This document shows, one piece after another, positions 35,801 to 47,304 of a stretch of DNA of 64,000 bases (positions are counted from its first letter, which is position 1; each line of letters starts with the position of its first letter). The stretch is from the NCBI GenBank assembly GCA_021234155.1, contig JAJEKV010000002.1, positions 4,663,795 to 4,727,794 of the forward strand, given 5' to 3'. The notes beneath the pieces are model-generated. The model was given only the letters and a program-made list of their open reading frames with translations. It was not told where the DNA came from and ran no database searches. Made by a program: the position numbers and the translations under genes. The stretch is from Isoetes taiwanensis. Taxonomy: Eukaryota; Streptophyta; Lycopodiopsida; Isoetales; Isoetaceae.

Positions 35801-36009
35801 AAATCTTTTAAATTTTCATGAAATCAGATGAAATCAGGAAGGGTTTTTACATATTGAAGCACGAAAGTTTTTTGCGAAAAATATAAAGTAGATTTTTTTT
35901 GGATGAAAAATATCCGCCGCTAATTGATCTTTAGAAATAAATTTTTACGGCTATTCTTGAAGAGCTTTTTAAAGAAAGGGAGGAGGAAGGGGTTTTTTTT
36001 TGTCTACCT
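32891..36009. other. Intergenic, no recognisable gene
   Basis: Only short random frames are present. A short direct duplication lies at about 35655-35765 (TTTTTGCGTTTACTTAATAC and GCGCTCACGCT, each twice). CCATATAAGAAGCC at about 34548 looks like a TATA region, but no coding sequence follows it. Confidence 0.4.
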
Positions 36010-36139
36010 CTTGTTCCAGTGATTTTTCTCTGTAATTGAGAATTCAGGAAGTGCTTCAGGCGATCATGAAGTGTCTTGTTCCGGTGATTTTTCTCTGTAA
36101 TTGAGAATTCAAGAAGTGCTTCAGGCGATCATGAAGTGT
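36010..36139. repeat. Two-copy 65-bp tandem repeat in the copia LTR region
   Basis: Units 36010-36074 and 36075-36139 begin CTTGTTCC and end ATCATGAAGTGT, with only two differences. They lie within the presumed 5' LTR or leader of the second copia element. Confidence 0.9.
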
Positions 36140-36681
36140 TTCAGGCGATTCACAGGTGTAAGTGTTTTAGTGGCTAGAAAGGGTTTCAATTCTCTCAAAT
36201 GCAGACAAGAAACAGATTTCACACCAATTTTTGTGGTCTCACACCAATTTTTGTGGTCTTCTAGAAGGACTGGCATTTTTTTTTATAAGCTTGTATGGAA
36301 TGGAATCGGTTTATCAATTTGTGATAGGAAGCAAATTTGCTTCAATTTCAGTGGTTTAGCAAAAGCATTGCCTTTTTTTGGTGTAGTTTTGGCCGGATTG
36401 AGCCATCGCCCTCTTCTTTTCCTGTTTGGCTGATCATCTCCAGCCAAATCGCTTCTCTATCTTATCCTAAAATCTGTCTTCTAGCTCCCACCACCTCTCC
36501 ATTTGACAAAGCAATTGGTATCAAATTTACCCGTTTGCATGGAAATTCGGTCTGTTTGCAAATTGTCAAACTTTCAAGGGAAGACGCCTCGTTTGCATGG
36601 AAATACTTTCTGTTTACAAATCGTCAAACTTTTAAGGGAAGACGCCTCCAATTTCGGAATTGCCCCAGCATGGTGGCAATT

Positions 36682-36772
36682 GGGTGCAGCACAAGTTTAT
36701 GGTGTAAGTATAGAGCTCAAAACACGAAGGCCCTTTTTTAAAGTCTTAACCAAAAGCACTGGTATCAGAGCC
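36682..36772 (+). repeat. End of a copia 5' LTR and tRNA-Met primer site
   Basis: TGGTATCAGAGCC at 36760-36772 is the standard plant primer site complementary to the 3' end of initiator tRNA-Met. It follows an LTR end, AACCAAAAGCA, at 36758. The stretch 36682-36762 recurs at 40452-40532, marking the far side of the same scrambled locus. I could not place the LTR start. Confidence 0.8.
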
Positions 36773-36849
36773 AAGCTCTTCTGTTGTTACTTTTTGCGGG
36801 CTCTCCGGGACAAAGACACTTTATGTCTTTTCTGGATCTGGCTTCCCTG

Positions 36850-37381
36850 TTTGGAATTGGAGAGTGACAAGCTTTTTGATTATGTCACGGGTAAAATCCG
36901 TGTTCCAACACAACCATTGACTAGTGCTGGAGTTCTTGCTATCAGTGGAACTGAATACGATACTTGGGTCAAGCTTTTAGCTGACCGGGAAGAAAAAGAT
37001 AAAGCGGCACGTTCTTTGATACTTTATGCACTCAAAGAATCTATACTGATGGATGTTAGGGATCTCAAAACCTCTGCTGAGGTTTGGAGTTACCTTGACA
37101 AAGTTTATGAGCAAAAGACTGTATATGAGATTTATAGTCTTCGCAATGATATTCGTTATAACCTCACAGAATCTTTTGACCTTCACTTTGATAAGTTTAA
37201 AACTCTTATAGATGGCTTGTCTATTGCTGGTGAGGTCATGCCACCTCAACAACAAATTGTTGCACTTCTAGAAACCTTGCCAGAAGAATTCAAGGTTGTT
37301 CGTACAGTTTTACTCAATAAAGCCAATCTCACTCTAGATCGTGTTCATATTTCATTGAAAGATGAAGCTACCAAACTTTAA
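36850..37381 (+). pseudogene. copia gag, forward copy
   Basis: The frame reads AISGTEYDTWVKLLADREEK, LILYALKESILMDV, EVWSYLDKVYEQ, YNLTESFDLHFDKFKTLIDG and VALLETLPEEFKVV, typical of copia Gag (UBN2-type) proteins. It lacks two codons present in the inverted copy at 38025-38354 (RNDI-RYN against RNDIANLRYN). It ends at a TAA at 37379-37381, well before the zinc knuckle remnant (FCEYCKK near 37566, out of frame). Confidence 0.85.
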
Positions 37382-37687
37382 AAAATCTTCCAAAGATCGG
37401 TGAAGCTTGACTCTTGTGGTTAGTTCTAAGCGATCTCGTGATGATGATCGGGGATAATTATCTTTGATGAGCATCTTTGTGGTGGATGCATTAGTGAAGC
37501 GTGGGCTGTTGGTGGTGGCGTGGCTATGGTCGTGGTCCTCCTCCCAAAAGAAATGGCTCTATTGTTTTGCGAATATTGTAAAAAGTCGGCCATCGAAGAA
37601 GAATGTTATTATAAAAAAATTTGCTCTTGAGCATAAACTTCTTCTTGGCATGCGAGATGAGGACATTGTGTCCATGATGCGCTTGAA

Positions 37688-38008
37688 ATGGTTAAAGCTA
37701 ATGATTCTATGCTTGTAGATTCTGCTGCAACTCAACACATGACTCATCACAAGCATTGGTTGACTCAATATCGTCCTCTTCTTGCTAAGAAATTTGTCTA
37801 TCTTGGTGACAATAGACCCCTTGCTGTCAAAGGCATTGGTACTCTTCAAATTGGCACATCTTCTGGTGTGCGGCTTTTGCATGGGGTTCTACATGTGCGG
37901 GACCTTTCCCACAATCTCCTTTCTCTTGCTCGTCTTACTGATATTGGCTTCCTTGTTCAGTTTGATAACCGTGTTTGCCGTTTTGTGAAAGATGGTCTTG
38001 TCTTGTGA
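37688..38008 (+). pseudogene. copia protease and linker remnant
   Basis: MLVDSAATQHMT contains the DSA protease active-site triad in its usual copia context. It is followed by VYLGDNRPLAVKGIGTLQI and LHVRDLSHNLLSLARLTD, standard for the region between protease and integrase. The frame ends at 38008, where an inverted gag segment begins, so integrase is missing. Confidence 0.85.
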
Positions 38009-38024
38009 GAAAAGTTGTGTGTGT

Positions 38025-38354
38025 CTGAGATTGGCTTTATTGAGTAAAACTGTACGAACAACCTTGAATTCTTCTGGCAAAGTTTCTAGAAGTGCAACAA
38101 TTTGTTGTTGAGGTGGCATGACCTCACCAGCAATAGACAAGGCATCTATAAGAGTTTTAAACTTATCAAAGTGAAGGTCAAAAGATTCTGTGAGGTTATA
38201 ACGAAGATTTGCAATATCATTGCGAAGACTATAAATCTCATATACAGTCTTTTGCTCATAAACTTTGTCAAGGTAACTCCAAACCTCAGCAGAGGTTTTG
38301 AGATCCCTAACATCCATCAGTATAGATTCTTTGAGTGCATAAAGTATCAAAGAA
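38025..38354 (-). pseudogene. copia gag, inverted partial copy
   Basis: This is the reverse complement of about 37011-37334, with a few substitutions and two extra codons. Together with the forward copy it makes a 330-bp inverted repeat with a 690-bp loop holding the protease remnant. The two copies probably derive from two elements of one family in opposite orientation. Confidence 0.92.
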
Positions 38355-38356
38355 TG

Positions 38357-38790
38357 TGCACTGATGAAGAAAGATTGCAAATGAAAAAATGTCCCTATGC
38401 TAGTTTGGTCGGTGCGTTGATGTATTTGGCCAATGCCACTCGCCCTGATATTAGTTATGCTGCTAATACTCTTGGTCAATTCATGACTAATCCTGGACAG
38501 GTTCATTGGATTGCTGCTAAAAGGGTTTTGATATACTTGAAAGGCACTTCTACTTGTGGTTTATTGTACACAAAGCAGAATGATGTTGATGTATTGACTT
38601 TGCTAGGCTATACAGATGCTGATTGGGGTGGTTGTCCTGACACTTTTCGTTCTACTAGTGGGAGTTGCTTTTTTGTTGGAAAATCCTTAGTTTCTTGGAT
38701 GAGCAAAAAGCAACGATGTGTTTCTGTTTCCACTACGGAAGCAGAGTATGTTGCTGCATCAATTGCCAGTAGAGAATCACCATATAGATA
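38357..38790 (+). pseudogene. copia RT end and RNase H, forward
   Basis: The frame reads CPYASLVGALMYLANATRPD, GYTDADWGGCPDTFRSTSGS and VSTTEAEYVAA, the classic copia RNase H core with its catalytic Asp and Glu residues. It starts abruptly at the end of the inverted gag segment and ends at a join with minus-strand RT near 38790-38815. Confidence 0.9.
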
Positions 38791-38817
38791 ACACCACAAG
38801 ATAACACCAACCAAACT

Positions 38818-39598
38818 AACATAGGGACAGTTTTTCATTTGCAATCTTTCTTCTTCAGTGCAAGGACTTTGTTTTTGAGAAAGTTTGGAGTATCTGGAAC
38901 TAACAACAAGAGGAGTACTTTGTGATTTTGCTTCAAGGAGGCCAAACTTTTCAATGAGTGCAGAGATGTATGTGGATTGAGAAAGATGTAACAAACCCTT
39001 TGATCTGTCACGTTGCACTTGAATACCCAAACATGAGTGAATTTCACCCAAGTCAACCGTCTCAAAGGCTGCAGATAAGAGAGCTTTCACTTTATGTAAG
39101 TATGGTAAATCATTGCAAACAAAAATCGTATCATCAACAATAGAGCAATGAAAACATATGAGGACCCTTCTTGCTTGAAGTAAATGTTCAAATCAGCCAC
39201 ACTAGGAAGGAATCCAGCAGAAAGCAAGAAGGTGTTAATCTTTATGAAGCTTGCTTCAAACCATAACGAGCTTTTCTCAATCTACACACCAAGTGTTCTT
39301 GTCCAGACACAACAAATCCAGCAGGTTATACCATGTAAATCTCTTCACTCAAATCACCATTCAAGAAGGCTGTCTTTACATCTATTTGATGTATATGAAG
39401 ATCATGCACTGCAAAGGCTAACAACACTCGCAAACTTGTAAGACGTACAACTGGAGAAAAGGTTTCCTCATAATCTACACCTTCAACTTGTGAGAAACCT
39501 TTGACAACAAGGCGAGCTTTGAATTTATCAAAAGAACCATCAGCTTTAACCTTGGTCTTAAAAATCCACTTACATTGAATGGCATTGCCTTTAGCCAT
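38818..39598 (-). pseudogene. copia reverse transcriptase, inverted
   Basis: From 39598 the minus strand reads CKWIFKTKVKADGSFDKFKA, then QVEGVDYEETFSPVVRLTSL and HQIDVKTAFLNGDLSEEIYM. Later come LGEIHSCLGIQVQRDRSKGL and YISALIEKFGLLEAKSQSTP. The active-site YVDD region, about 39090-39300, lies across frameshifts. Orientation is opposite to the adjoining RNase H. Confidence 0.88.
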
Positions 39599-39627
39599 AT
39601 CCCAGGGATGTTAAATACCTATTAAAT

Positions 39628-39747
39628 TAAGCATGAAAGTCTTGAATCATGAAAGTTAAGCATGGAAGTCTTGAATCATGAAAGTTTAAGTATGAAAGTC
39701 TTGAATCATGGAAGTTAAGCATGGAAGACTTGAATCATGTAAGTTGA
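39628..39747. repeat. Four-unit minisatellite, about 30 bp
   Basis: Units of the type TTAAGCATGAAAGTCTTGAA followed by TCATGAAAG repeat four times with scattered changes. The pattern fades out to about 39790. Confidence 0.85.
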
Positions 39748-40309
39748 GTTTTAAATGATGGAACTTACGTATGAAAGTTACGTATGATAGCATGAAGGTG
39801 TGCAAATTTTGATTATTACAGTGACCATGTGCTTAGGAATTTTAGCAGTTGGATTTATCTGCTAGCTACACTGTTGAAATCGCATTTGATCTGCATGTGT
39901 GTATTATTCCTGAATTGTGGATTAATTTTTTGTTGTGTGCATGAACAAGTTATGGTAAAGAACGACAGGTATTATGTTTATTGGTTTTGTATTCAATAAT
40001 CTGAGGTGTCGATTAATTTCTTTACAATGGATGTTAAAATATCTGACTGATGATCCAATTTCTATGGAGAATGCTCTAACATTAGAACACTTGGACAAGA
40101 GGACTTGGTTTCTGGATTCCTTTCTAGTGTGAATGATTTGAATATTTACTTCAAAATGAGAAGGGCCTTATTATGTTTTCATTGCCTTATTTGTCGATGA
40201 TACATTTTTTATTTGCAATGATGTACCCTACTTACATCACATGAAAGTTTTATTATCTGCAGCTTTTGAGATGGTAGACTAGGCTGCAATTCACTCATGC
40301 ACATATATC

Positions 40310-40532
40310 TCTGCGCTCATTGAAAAGTTTGGCCTCCTTGAAGCAAAATCAGAAACAAAAATGAAGTCCTTGCACTGAAGAAGAAAGATTGCAAATGAAA
40401 AAATGTCCCTATGTTAGTTTGGTTGGTGCATTGATGAATTAGGTGTTATTCGGGTGCAGCACAAGTTTATGGTGTAAGTATAGAGCTCAAAACACGAAGG
40501 CCCTTTTTTAAAGTCTTAACCAAAAGCACTGG
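40310..40532 (+). mobile_element. copia RT fragment and LTR end, forward remnant
   Basis: CTCATTGAAAAGTTTGGCCT to about 40435 is a third, deleted copy of the RT/RNase H junction seen at 38357 and, inverted, at 38818. It is joined to 40452-40532, a copy of the LTR end at 36682-36762. The following sequence is an ordinary gene fragment. Confidence 0.8.
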
Positions 40533-40570
40533 AAATGAGGAACTTGGCAGAGCAAAAGGATTTGTGAGTT

Positions 40571-40939
40571 GTGAGCGAAGCGGCTGCCAAAATGGATAGA
40601 CCAGTTTTTGGCATATCATTATTTATCGGAGCTGTGGCAATTAGACATGGGCTCGAGCAGGGAAGCATCAAAGCAGAGCTTTTGGCAATCAAAGATGATA
40701 ATGGCTATCATCCAAAGGTGTGATAAACTTGTCTTTTGCAAATAATATTGATGTCATGTTTCATTGATGTAGTGCCTATTTTTCAACTATGAGAGCTTTT
40801 TAAATATTACACTAGGATGGGATTCAAGAAAGTGTATGACGTAACTGGAGACTCTATTCAAGGCCTACTAGACATAGTAATGTGGGGAGTCATTGGGACA
40901 AGGATGGATGCATCTATCAAATATTTGCTTATAAAGTAG
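40571..40939 (+). pseudogene. Last two exons of a GNAT-type N-acetyltransferase, 5' part missing
   Basis: The first exon, about 40571-40717, reads AAAKMDRPVFGISLFIGAVA and then LLAIKDDNGYHPK. It splices (GT at 40718, AG at 40794-40795) to 40796-40939, reading LFKYYTRMGFKKVYDVTGDS and then GTRMDASIKYLLIK plus stop. This matches what I remember of plant plastid GNAT-like proteins (VRYY.R.GF..V.EVTG; WGG.GTRMDA). YYTRMGF is the C-terminal acetyl-CoA fold region. The upstream frame is broken by a TGA near 40563, and the copia LTR end lies only 38 bp further upstream. The N-terminal exons are therefore absent here, so this copy cannot be complete. Confidence 0.65.
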
Positions 40940-40988
40940 AGAAGCTTTCTTCTGTTAAAGGAATCTTAGTCTGGACACAGTCATGGAG

Positions 40989-41068
40989 GCATAATTTCAT
41001 GCGATATGAATGTCCTTTGATGATGTTTGCATAATTTCATGCGATATGAATGTCCTTTGATGATGTTT
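40989..41068. repeat. Perfect 40-bp tandem duplication
   Basis: GCATAATTTCATGCGATATG, continuing through TGATGATGTTT, occurs twice head to tail at 40989 and 41029. Confidence 0.95.
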
Positions 41069-41399
41069 TCCTTTCATTTCTTGAGGCAGAAAAGGAATTC
41101 ATGTAGGCATCCTAACAACTCCTAAACCAGCCTATACTTGCATCGCAAAATGCATACAACTATCTGCTTAATGTTGGAAATGCAGCTTGCTAGTGTTGTA
41201 TGAGAATGGAGTATTTCCATGAAGGGTGCCATTCCTAGATCCATACAACTATCTGCTTAATGTTGGAAATGCAGCTTGGAATTGCAGCTTGCTAGTCTTC
41301 CTCCTACTATTTTGCTGGAGTGTCATCAAGTTATACGTCATGTAAATCTCTTTGAAATACACTTAGTACGATAAGTAGCCTCATTTTTTCCACTTCTTA

Positions 41400-42790
41400 A
41401 TAAGGTTTTTGTTTTCTCATTTGAAAATTGGCCAACTGCTTGTATTCCTAGACATGTTATCCTCTGGGACAAGCTTGATTTAACAATTAATACCAGAAGC
41501 ATCAATATTGTATTTCCAAATGAAAGTATTACTCTTCTAGGCCTACCTCTATTGCTATTAATAACACTGTCAAAGGGGCTAGGGGTTTGGGTTCTATTAT
41601 TACTAGAATTAAAAAAAGGTGAGTGGTATCAATAAAACAAAGTGGCAGAATTATTGTGGCTAATTCCATCCTGGCTAGCCCTCACATTTATTTTTCCGCA
41701 GTGATAATTGCTGATAAAAAAATCATACAATCTTATAGAGAGATGTGTAAGAGACTTCATTTGATCCGATATGCACTTTCTCAACTGGAGGAAATTATCC
41801 ATGGCAAAGATCGAGGTGGTTTGGGATGTAAGTCTTTATTTCATCACGTCCAAGCTCTGTGGGCTAAATTCATATGGCAAGCTATTAACGGGTTTAATTC
41901 TTCTGCTATGGATTTTGTTAAATACTGGTTAAAGAAAAGTAAGCCTTTCAACAGAGCTATTTGTAAGGACATTCTTCCTGATTCTATATTCTAGACCTTC
42001 AAGGCTGGACCTAATACCTTTAATCTGATGAGGAACCTCTTTAAGGCTTGGAACACGGTTGCTTCTACTTTTGTCCATAAACCTACCAATCATGACAATT
42101 GATCCTTCTCTATCTCCTGGTCTACTGTCTTTGCTAAAAATGGTTACTCTATAGAAAATGGGAAAATGTTGGCTTCTCAATCCTGGCTGACTTCTGGAAT
42201 GAGATGAACCAGTTTGGTATCTGCTATCACACTGACAGGCTGATTTATAATCATATTATTTTGTGTCTCAATGGTGTCAATCAATGTTTTGTTAGAAATT
42301 GAACTCAAGGCAATAATAACTGCTATAATGTCTCCAAAGCTTAAAGAATGATCTGTGAAGTCAAGTCTGATAAATTGCCATCAAAATGGAATGTGGCTTC
42401 TAATGAGTTCATTACTATTTTTAAGAATTGATGGAAATCATATTGCCAACCTAAGATCCAGCTATTTGCCTGGCTTTCTCTTCACTCGGCTATCCCTTCG
42501 AAATCTTCTTTATTAAAAAGAGGTTCCAAACATTGATCCAAATTTTGATACCACATACGATATGTGCAAACAGGTTTTCGAATCGATCCTTCACATTTCT
42601 AAATGTTTTCGAATCGATCCTTCACATCTGCTGGTTACAAATTAGAACTCCACGATTCAATCTGCCATTTCCTTAGGGGGAATAATATCTTTATCAATTC
42701 TTTGAAGCAAATTGCCATATGGTGTATGTGGAAATTTAGAAATGCAATTATGCTTGGAAAAAGGAATTTGAGGACTTATAGTCTGTAACT
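41400..42790 (+). mobile_element. LINE (L1-type) remnant: RT end and zinc-binding C-terminal region
   Basis: Shifting frames read NIVFPNESITLLGLPL near 41500 and ARGLGSIITRIKK near 41590. Further on they read SGRIIVANSILASPHIYFSA and DRGGLGCKSLFHHVQALWAK at 41640-41880, the plant L1 region after the RT core. LFAWLSLHSAIPSKSSLLKR near 42470 and WCMWKFRNAIMLGK near 42720 match the zf-RVT-type tail. No poly-A tail or target duplication could be assigned. It is 5'-truncated and interrupted by stops. Confidence 0.8.
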
Positions 42791-45700
42791 TCTTTTCATA
42801 GGTGAACTGGCTACTTGTGGCCACGTCACATAGGTCTACGAAAGGAGATGCTTTTGATAGGAAGTGGCTGCCTTTTGATCATTTTGTTGGTCATCTTCTT
42901 TTTTATTTTGGTAAGGGGTTGGGGAATGTGCCAATGTAACCAGCATGAAGCAGCGCATGGAGCGCATGCGGCGTTCCCTTCCCGTTTGCGGCTCCGGTTG
43001 CGGGACTCTGGTTGCCGACATTGAATCGCAAATTTTGAATTCACCTAGAGCAATTCCATATGAAATCTTGGAGCAATTCGATACGAAATCTTCCTTTTTT
43101 CTCGCTCCATGCTCTGTTATTTTGGCGTCTCAAGGTTTTGGCCTTAGATCCATCAATAGCCATTGGTGAGCTCGCCGGATCCTCCATTACGCTTAGGATG
43201 AGCGAGAATCGATTTGCTTTTAGTTTGTATTTTTGAGAACAAAAAGAGGTTAAGGAGCTGATTAGTCCTTTGTTCTTTTTTCAGTTTTCTTTGGTGGTCC
43301 TACAGCTCCACCACAACTTCGTGATTATACGGGAGAATCAACTTCTGCTGAGTTGGTATTTTTCTATCTGTTGCTTAGCGAGGGTTCGTTTGTGCTTAAA
43401 TCATAGGAATCTTCTTTTAGAACAAAATGGCTTTTGGACCAACACACAATCCATCCATTCACGACAGCGATTTTTTGAGCTGAGATTTTTTTGCGGTTAT
43501 TTATTGAGTTTGGGCCGACCCCGATCCCAAGCGAGGCTGGTACAACCCCTAACCTTCAACTCTTTTTGAAGCTTGGGGGTGTATGGGCGGCTTGGAAAAG
43601 AGCTTATTAAAAGCGACTACGGGTCATTCATTTGCAAGAGCCATTGTTACATTTTGGGAAAGGCTAAGCAAATTTTATTCTCTGGAGGAGTCGTTGAAGC
43701 AAGTATAACCCTAACCCCAACACTTTTTAGAAGCTTCAGGATTTATTGATGCTTGCAAAACAGCTTATGAAAATAGCTACTTCATAGATTTGCCCTTCTT
43801 TTCTTTTTACGGGCACTATGGAGGTGAAGGCGGAAGCTTCAAGCTAAGCACAAAGACAAAATTTGCAAGGAATAGTTGGGCCCATGGTTGGGAGATAAAA
43901 GGCTGCCGCGGATGTTATTCACTGAGAGATGAAATGGCCAAGCGAAATGTTCTTTTCTGTCAATATCTGATTCCCTTTGTTGGCCTCATTAATCTTCTAG
44001 GAGCTAGCATGGTTTTGCATAATGCTCTTTAATCCAAGTGGAATTTCGTGGCAGCAAATACTCTCCACTTCTTAATACTTTTCTTAGCATTGGAAGGAAA
44101 GGAGCGTGTTTATCCACGGGTTTGGGTTTATCTTACCATGTTCTTGGATCAACAATATGCATTCCTTTGAGCTAACAAGTCTACCATGGAATCAACCATC
44201 AAAGGAAGCGTCTCCATGGCTTGGTTTAGGCCATTGCAATATGTTTTTGCCTCATTAGAAATGGCATACCTATATTTTCATTTGGTGGAAGCGATTTCTA
44301 GATATGCATAAGTGCAAGGACCGGTTCGACAAATCTCTTTGGCCCGGGTTATTTCTATGCTTTTCGTTTCTTGGATCAATTTCATCTCTTCTTCTTACTC
44401 ATATTTCGAGTTCTTAGTAACTCAATTATTTCGATAGAATAAGTTCCTTATTTTCTCATTAAGTATTTGGGGGGGTTTTTGATCCTTCAGGGATGTTGAG
44501 TTGCCATGCTAGGGCTGACTCTGATTATAGAACTGCTACATGTTTGCCCCTTTGACACCAATTAGATCGCTAGGGCGGTGGAGCTGCACTTTAGATTGAG
44601 GGTATTAGGCGAGGTAAGAACTTGGATTCCTTGCAATTTTTATAGCCTGACAATTCAAAAATTTTAGTTTTCATTTCATTCATCATGATCTTTGGTTGAA
44701 GTTATCTTCATGGCAATTTCTTTGCTTGAATCGTTCAGAATCATTGCTATTGAACTTTTCTAAAATTTTGTTGAATGGGTGTTTGATTCCTCATTTGAAA
44801 TGGACAATACGAGAAAGACCCACCTTCAAAGGCATAAGAAAAACTATCAATAATGCATATGGGGAGTGATAATGCGGTGGTGCGGTGAGACAAGGGTGAG
44901 TGATCTCGTGTGCTTTGCCATTGGAGACTTTGTTTTTCGCAATTAGACACGCTTTTACGCAATATCATTAGAGCATTTTTGGTCGAAGATCAAAAAAATC
45001 GTGAAAAAGGTATTGAAGATTCAAAACACGAAATAAAAGCAGTCTGCTAAAACACAAGCTCAAATTCTGCTGCACATACCGGAAGTTGAATTGTGCTTGG
45101 CAGAAAGAATTTTAGCAAATTCATTTTGAGTCAGTGCATTCTAAGGAATAGTTAATTGGCCTTTGCCTTTGTTTCCCATTACCTTGAACATTTTCTTAGG
45201 AATTTTATTGGTCCAATATTGGTCTATGTAGACTGGCCATGGTGATGGCATTTCCCACATGGCCTCTTTACGTGTTTCTTGCATATTGTAACACCCATGC
45301 TATCAGCTACTCAAAAAACATGGTTATGTGATTTGGGACAATACTATGTTCTGTAAGCACGTTTGCTCATGGGCTGTGATCTTCAAAATTGTATAGAGCA
45401 TGAATAGGTTTCTTTTGAGCTTATGCAATATATGCTTGGACAATGCTAAAATCTTGGAATGATGTAGACGGACACTTCGTTGCAGGTGTTTCCCCATGTA
45501 AAAACATATCTGCTGATTGGGAACATTTTTTATGTGTCATTGCATAAGAAGGTTGTGCCAAACTGTACATAAGAGGGTTACGCCAATTTATACATAAGAA
45601 TGATTGCAATGACAATATACTTACTTGAGATCATATAGGGTTGAAACAGGGGATATCTGATAATATGGACCAACAATTGCTGTCACTAAAAAGTGCATGC

Positions 45701-47304
45701 ACTGCAATTTTAGAAGAACTAGCCTGTTTGCCAAGTTTATTTAGTTTAATCAGAAAATACTTAGATGTTAGGCTCAAAATGATGCAATGTAGGGCTCAAA
45801 ATGATGCAACATGAATTTTATTGAAATTACTACCAAATTACACATTTTTTTTAATCATATAAAAGCAATACTACTTCCACATGCATGTGATTTCAACAAA
45901 AGTCCATTTTACATAATACATGATTGTAAAATCTAAATATCTGAGAATAAATTCTTTGAACCAGGTTTTCTACTTGCAAAAGGTAATATCAGCTCTAATT
46001 AATTTCTTGGAGTTCCTATTTGTTCCTTGTTGTCTTGGAATATTGGAAGAAGACATTGGAATAGTGGCAAATCGCTTATTAGATCTTTTTGCACTTGCAA
46101 AATGTATATATCTTTTGTACTTAACATTATAGTATATTATTCACATGCATTCTCTAATTCTTTTTGTAAACGAATGCATCTGAGGGGGCAAAAATGAGAA
46201 CCAATTTGAAGGATAGTTGGGAATATTTCCATCTCTAATTTTTACATCATAGTCTTGAATGTTCAAGCGCCATTAACTATTTTTGTTTGTTTAGCATTGG
46301 GGATATATTGGCACTCTAGAATCTTCGCTATATCTATGACTTCCACTCTTATGTTGAGGTAATAAAAAATGCAAAGTTTGAGAGAGAAGAATGTATTACC
46401 TTTGTTCCTTCTTGAAAAACTGTTTTTCAATGTGTTTTAAGATGCATTGATTTCACATGAAAAATCTAAAAGGTAAGCCTCAAGCTTGCGGTCTTAAATG
46501 CACTTTTAAATGGCGTAAATGTCCATATTATTTCTTAGATCTTTTGTACGGTGAGAAGACCAATGGAGAACATATGTGGTCACATGAATCTGCCTAAAAA
46601 TGCTTTTGATTCTTGAAACACAGATTGACTACATATATGTACAAAAATTCTCGGCGTGTACCCCATTTGTCTACTATAATCACGAGAGAATGCAATAATA
46701 AAAATATGTTGACAAAACCATGGTCTTACAATGCCAAACCATTGTAAAGTTGCAACTACTTTCACTTCCATTTTCAAATTGCTCACACGTCTCCACCAAT
46801 TACATATACCTATATTTGCCTAGATATATCTATTTTGAACTAACATATGCACACCAAAGAGCATCTTTCTATCATTTTTGCATGTGATAAGCACATAGGA
46901 TGTCACGAAATCGATGAACAACTTGCAAGCATACATGTTTGTTAGTTTTTTAATGGTTTGTATCTTTCATGTCAGTAAAATACCTTCATATCTTCGCACA
47001 AAATGGTCCACCTATGGAATACCTAGAACATCTATAAACACCATTGCATCTATTCCACTTACATGTGACTAATGCCCGGCATCGCCGGGCACACGTTTCT
47101 AGTTCCAATTATTTTAAATGCAAGTATATTCAACTATCTTTTGATTCAGATTTATTGAATCTCTTGACAGGCTTGCTTAATGGTCACCCTCGGTTTGATG
47201 TCATCTGTGATAATGAGGCTTGGGTTCAAGTGGCTATTCTTGGCCAGCACATAATTTTGGGAATGAGAGTAATAAGACTAGTATTGATTCTGCAATCCCA
47301 AATT
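42791..47304. other. Intergenic, no recognised gene
   Basis: A GC-richer stretch at 42945-43040 opens with ATG (MKQRMERMRRSLPVCGSGCG) and looks somewhat coding, but I recognise no family and it may be chance. Other frames (43790-44032; 45920-46132) are unassigned. No tandem repeats of note were seen. Confidence 0.35.

Noticed and set aside
43790-44032. Possible PPR-like motif (EMAKRNVLF)
   Set aside because: Only one short stretch resembles a PPR repeat; there is no 35-residue periodicity and stops surround it.
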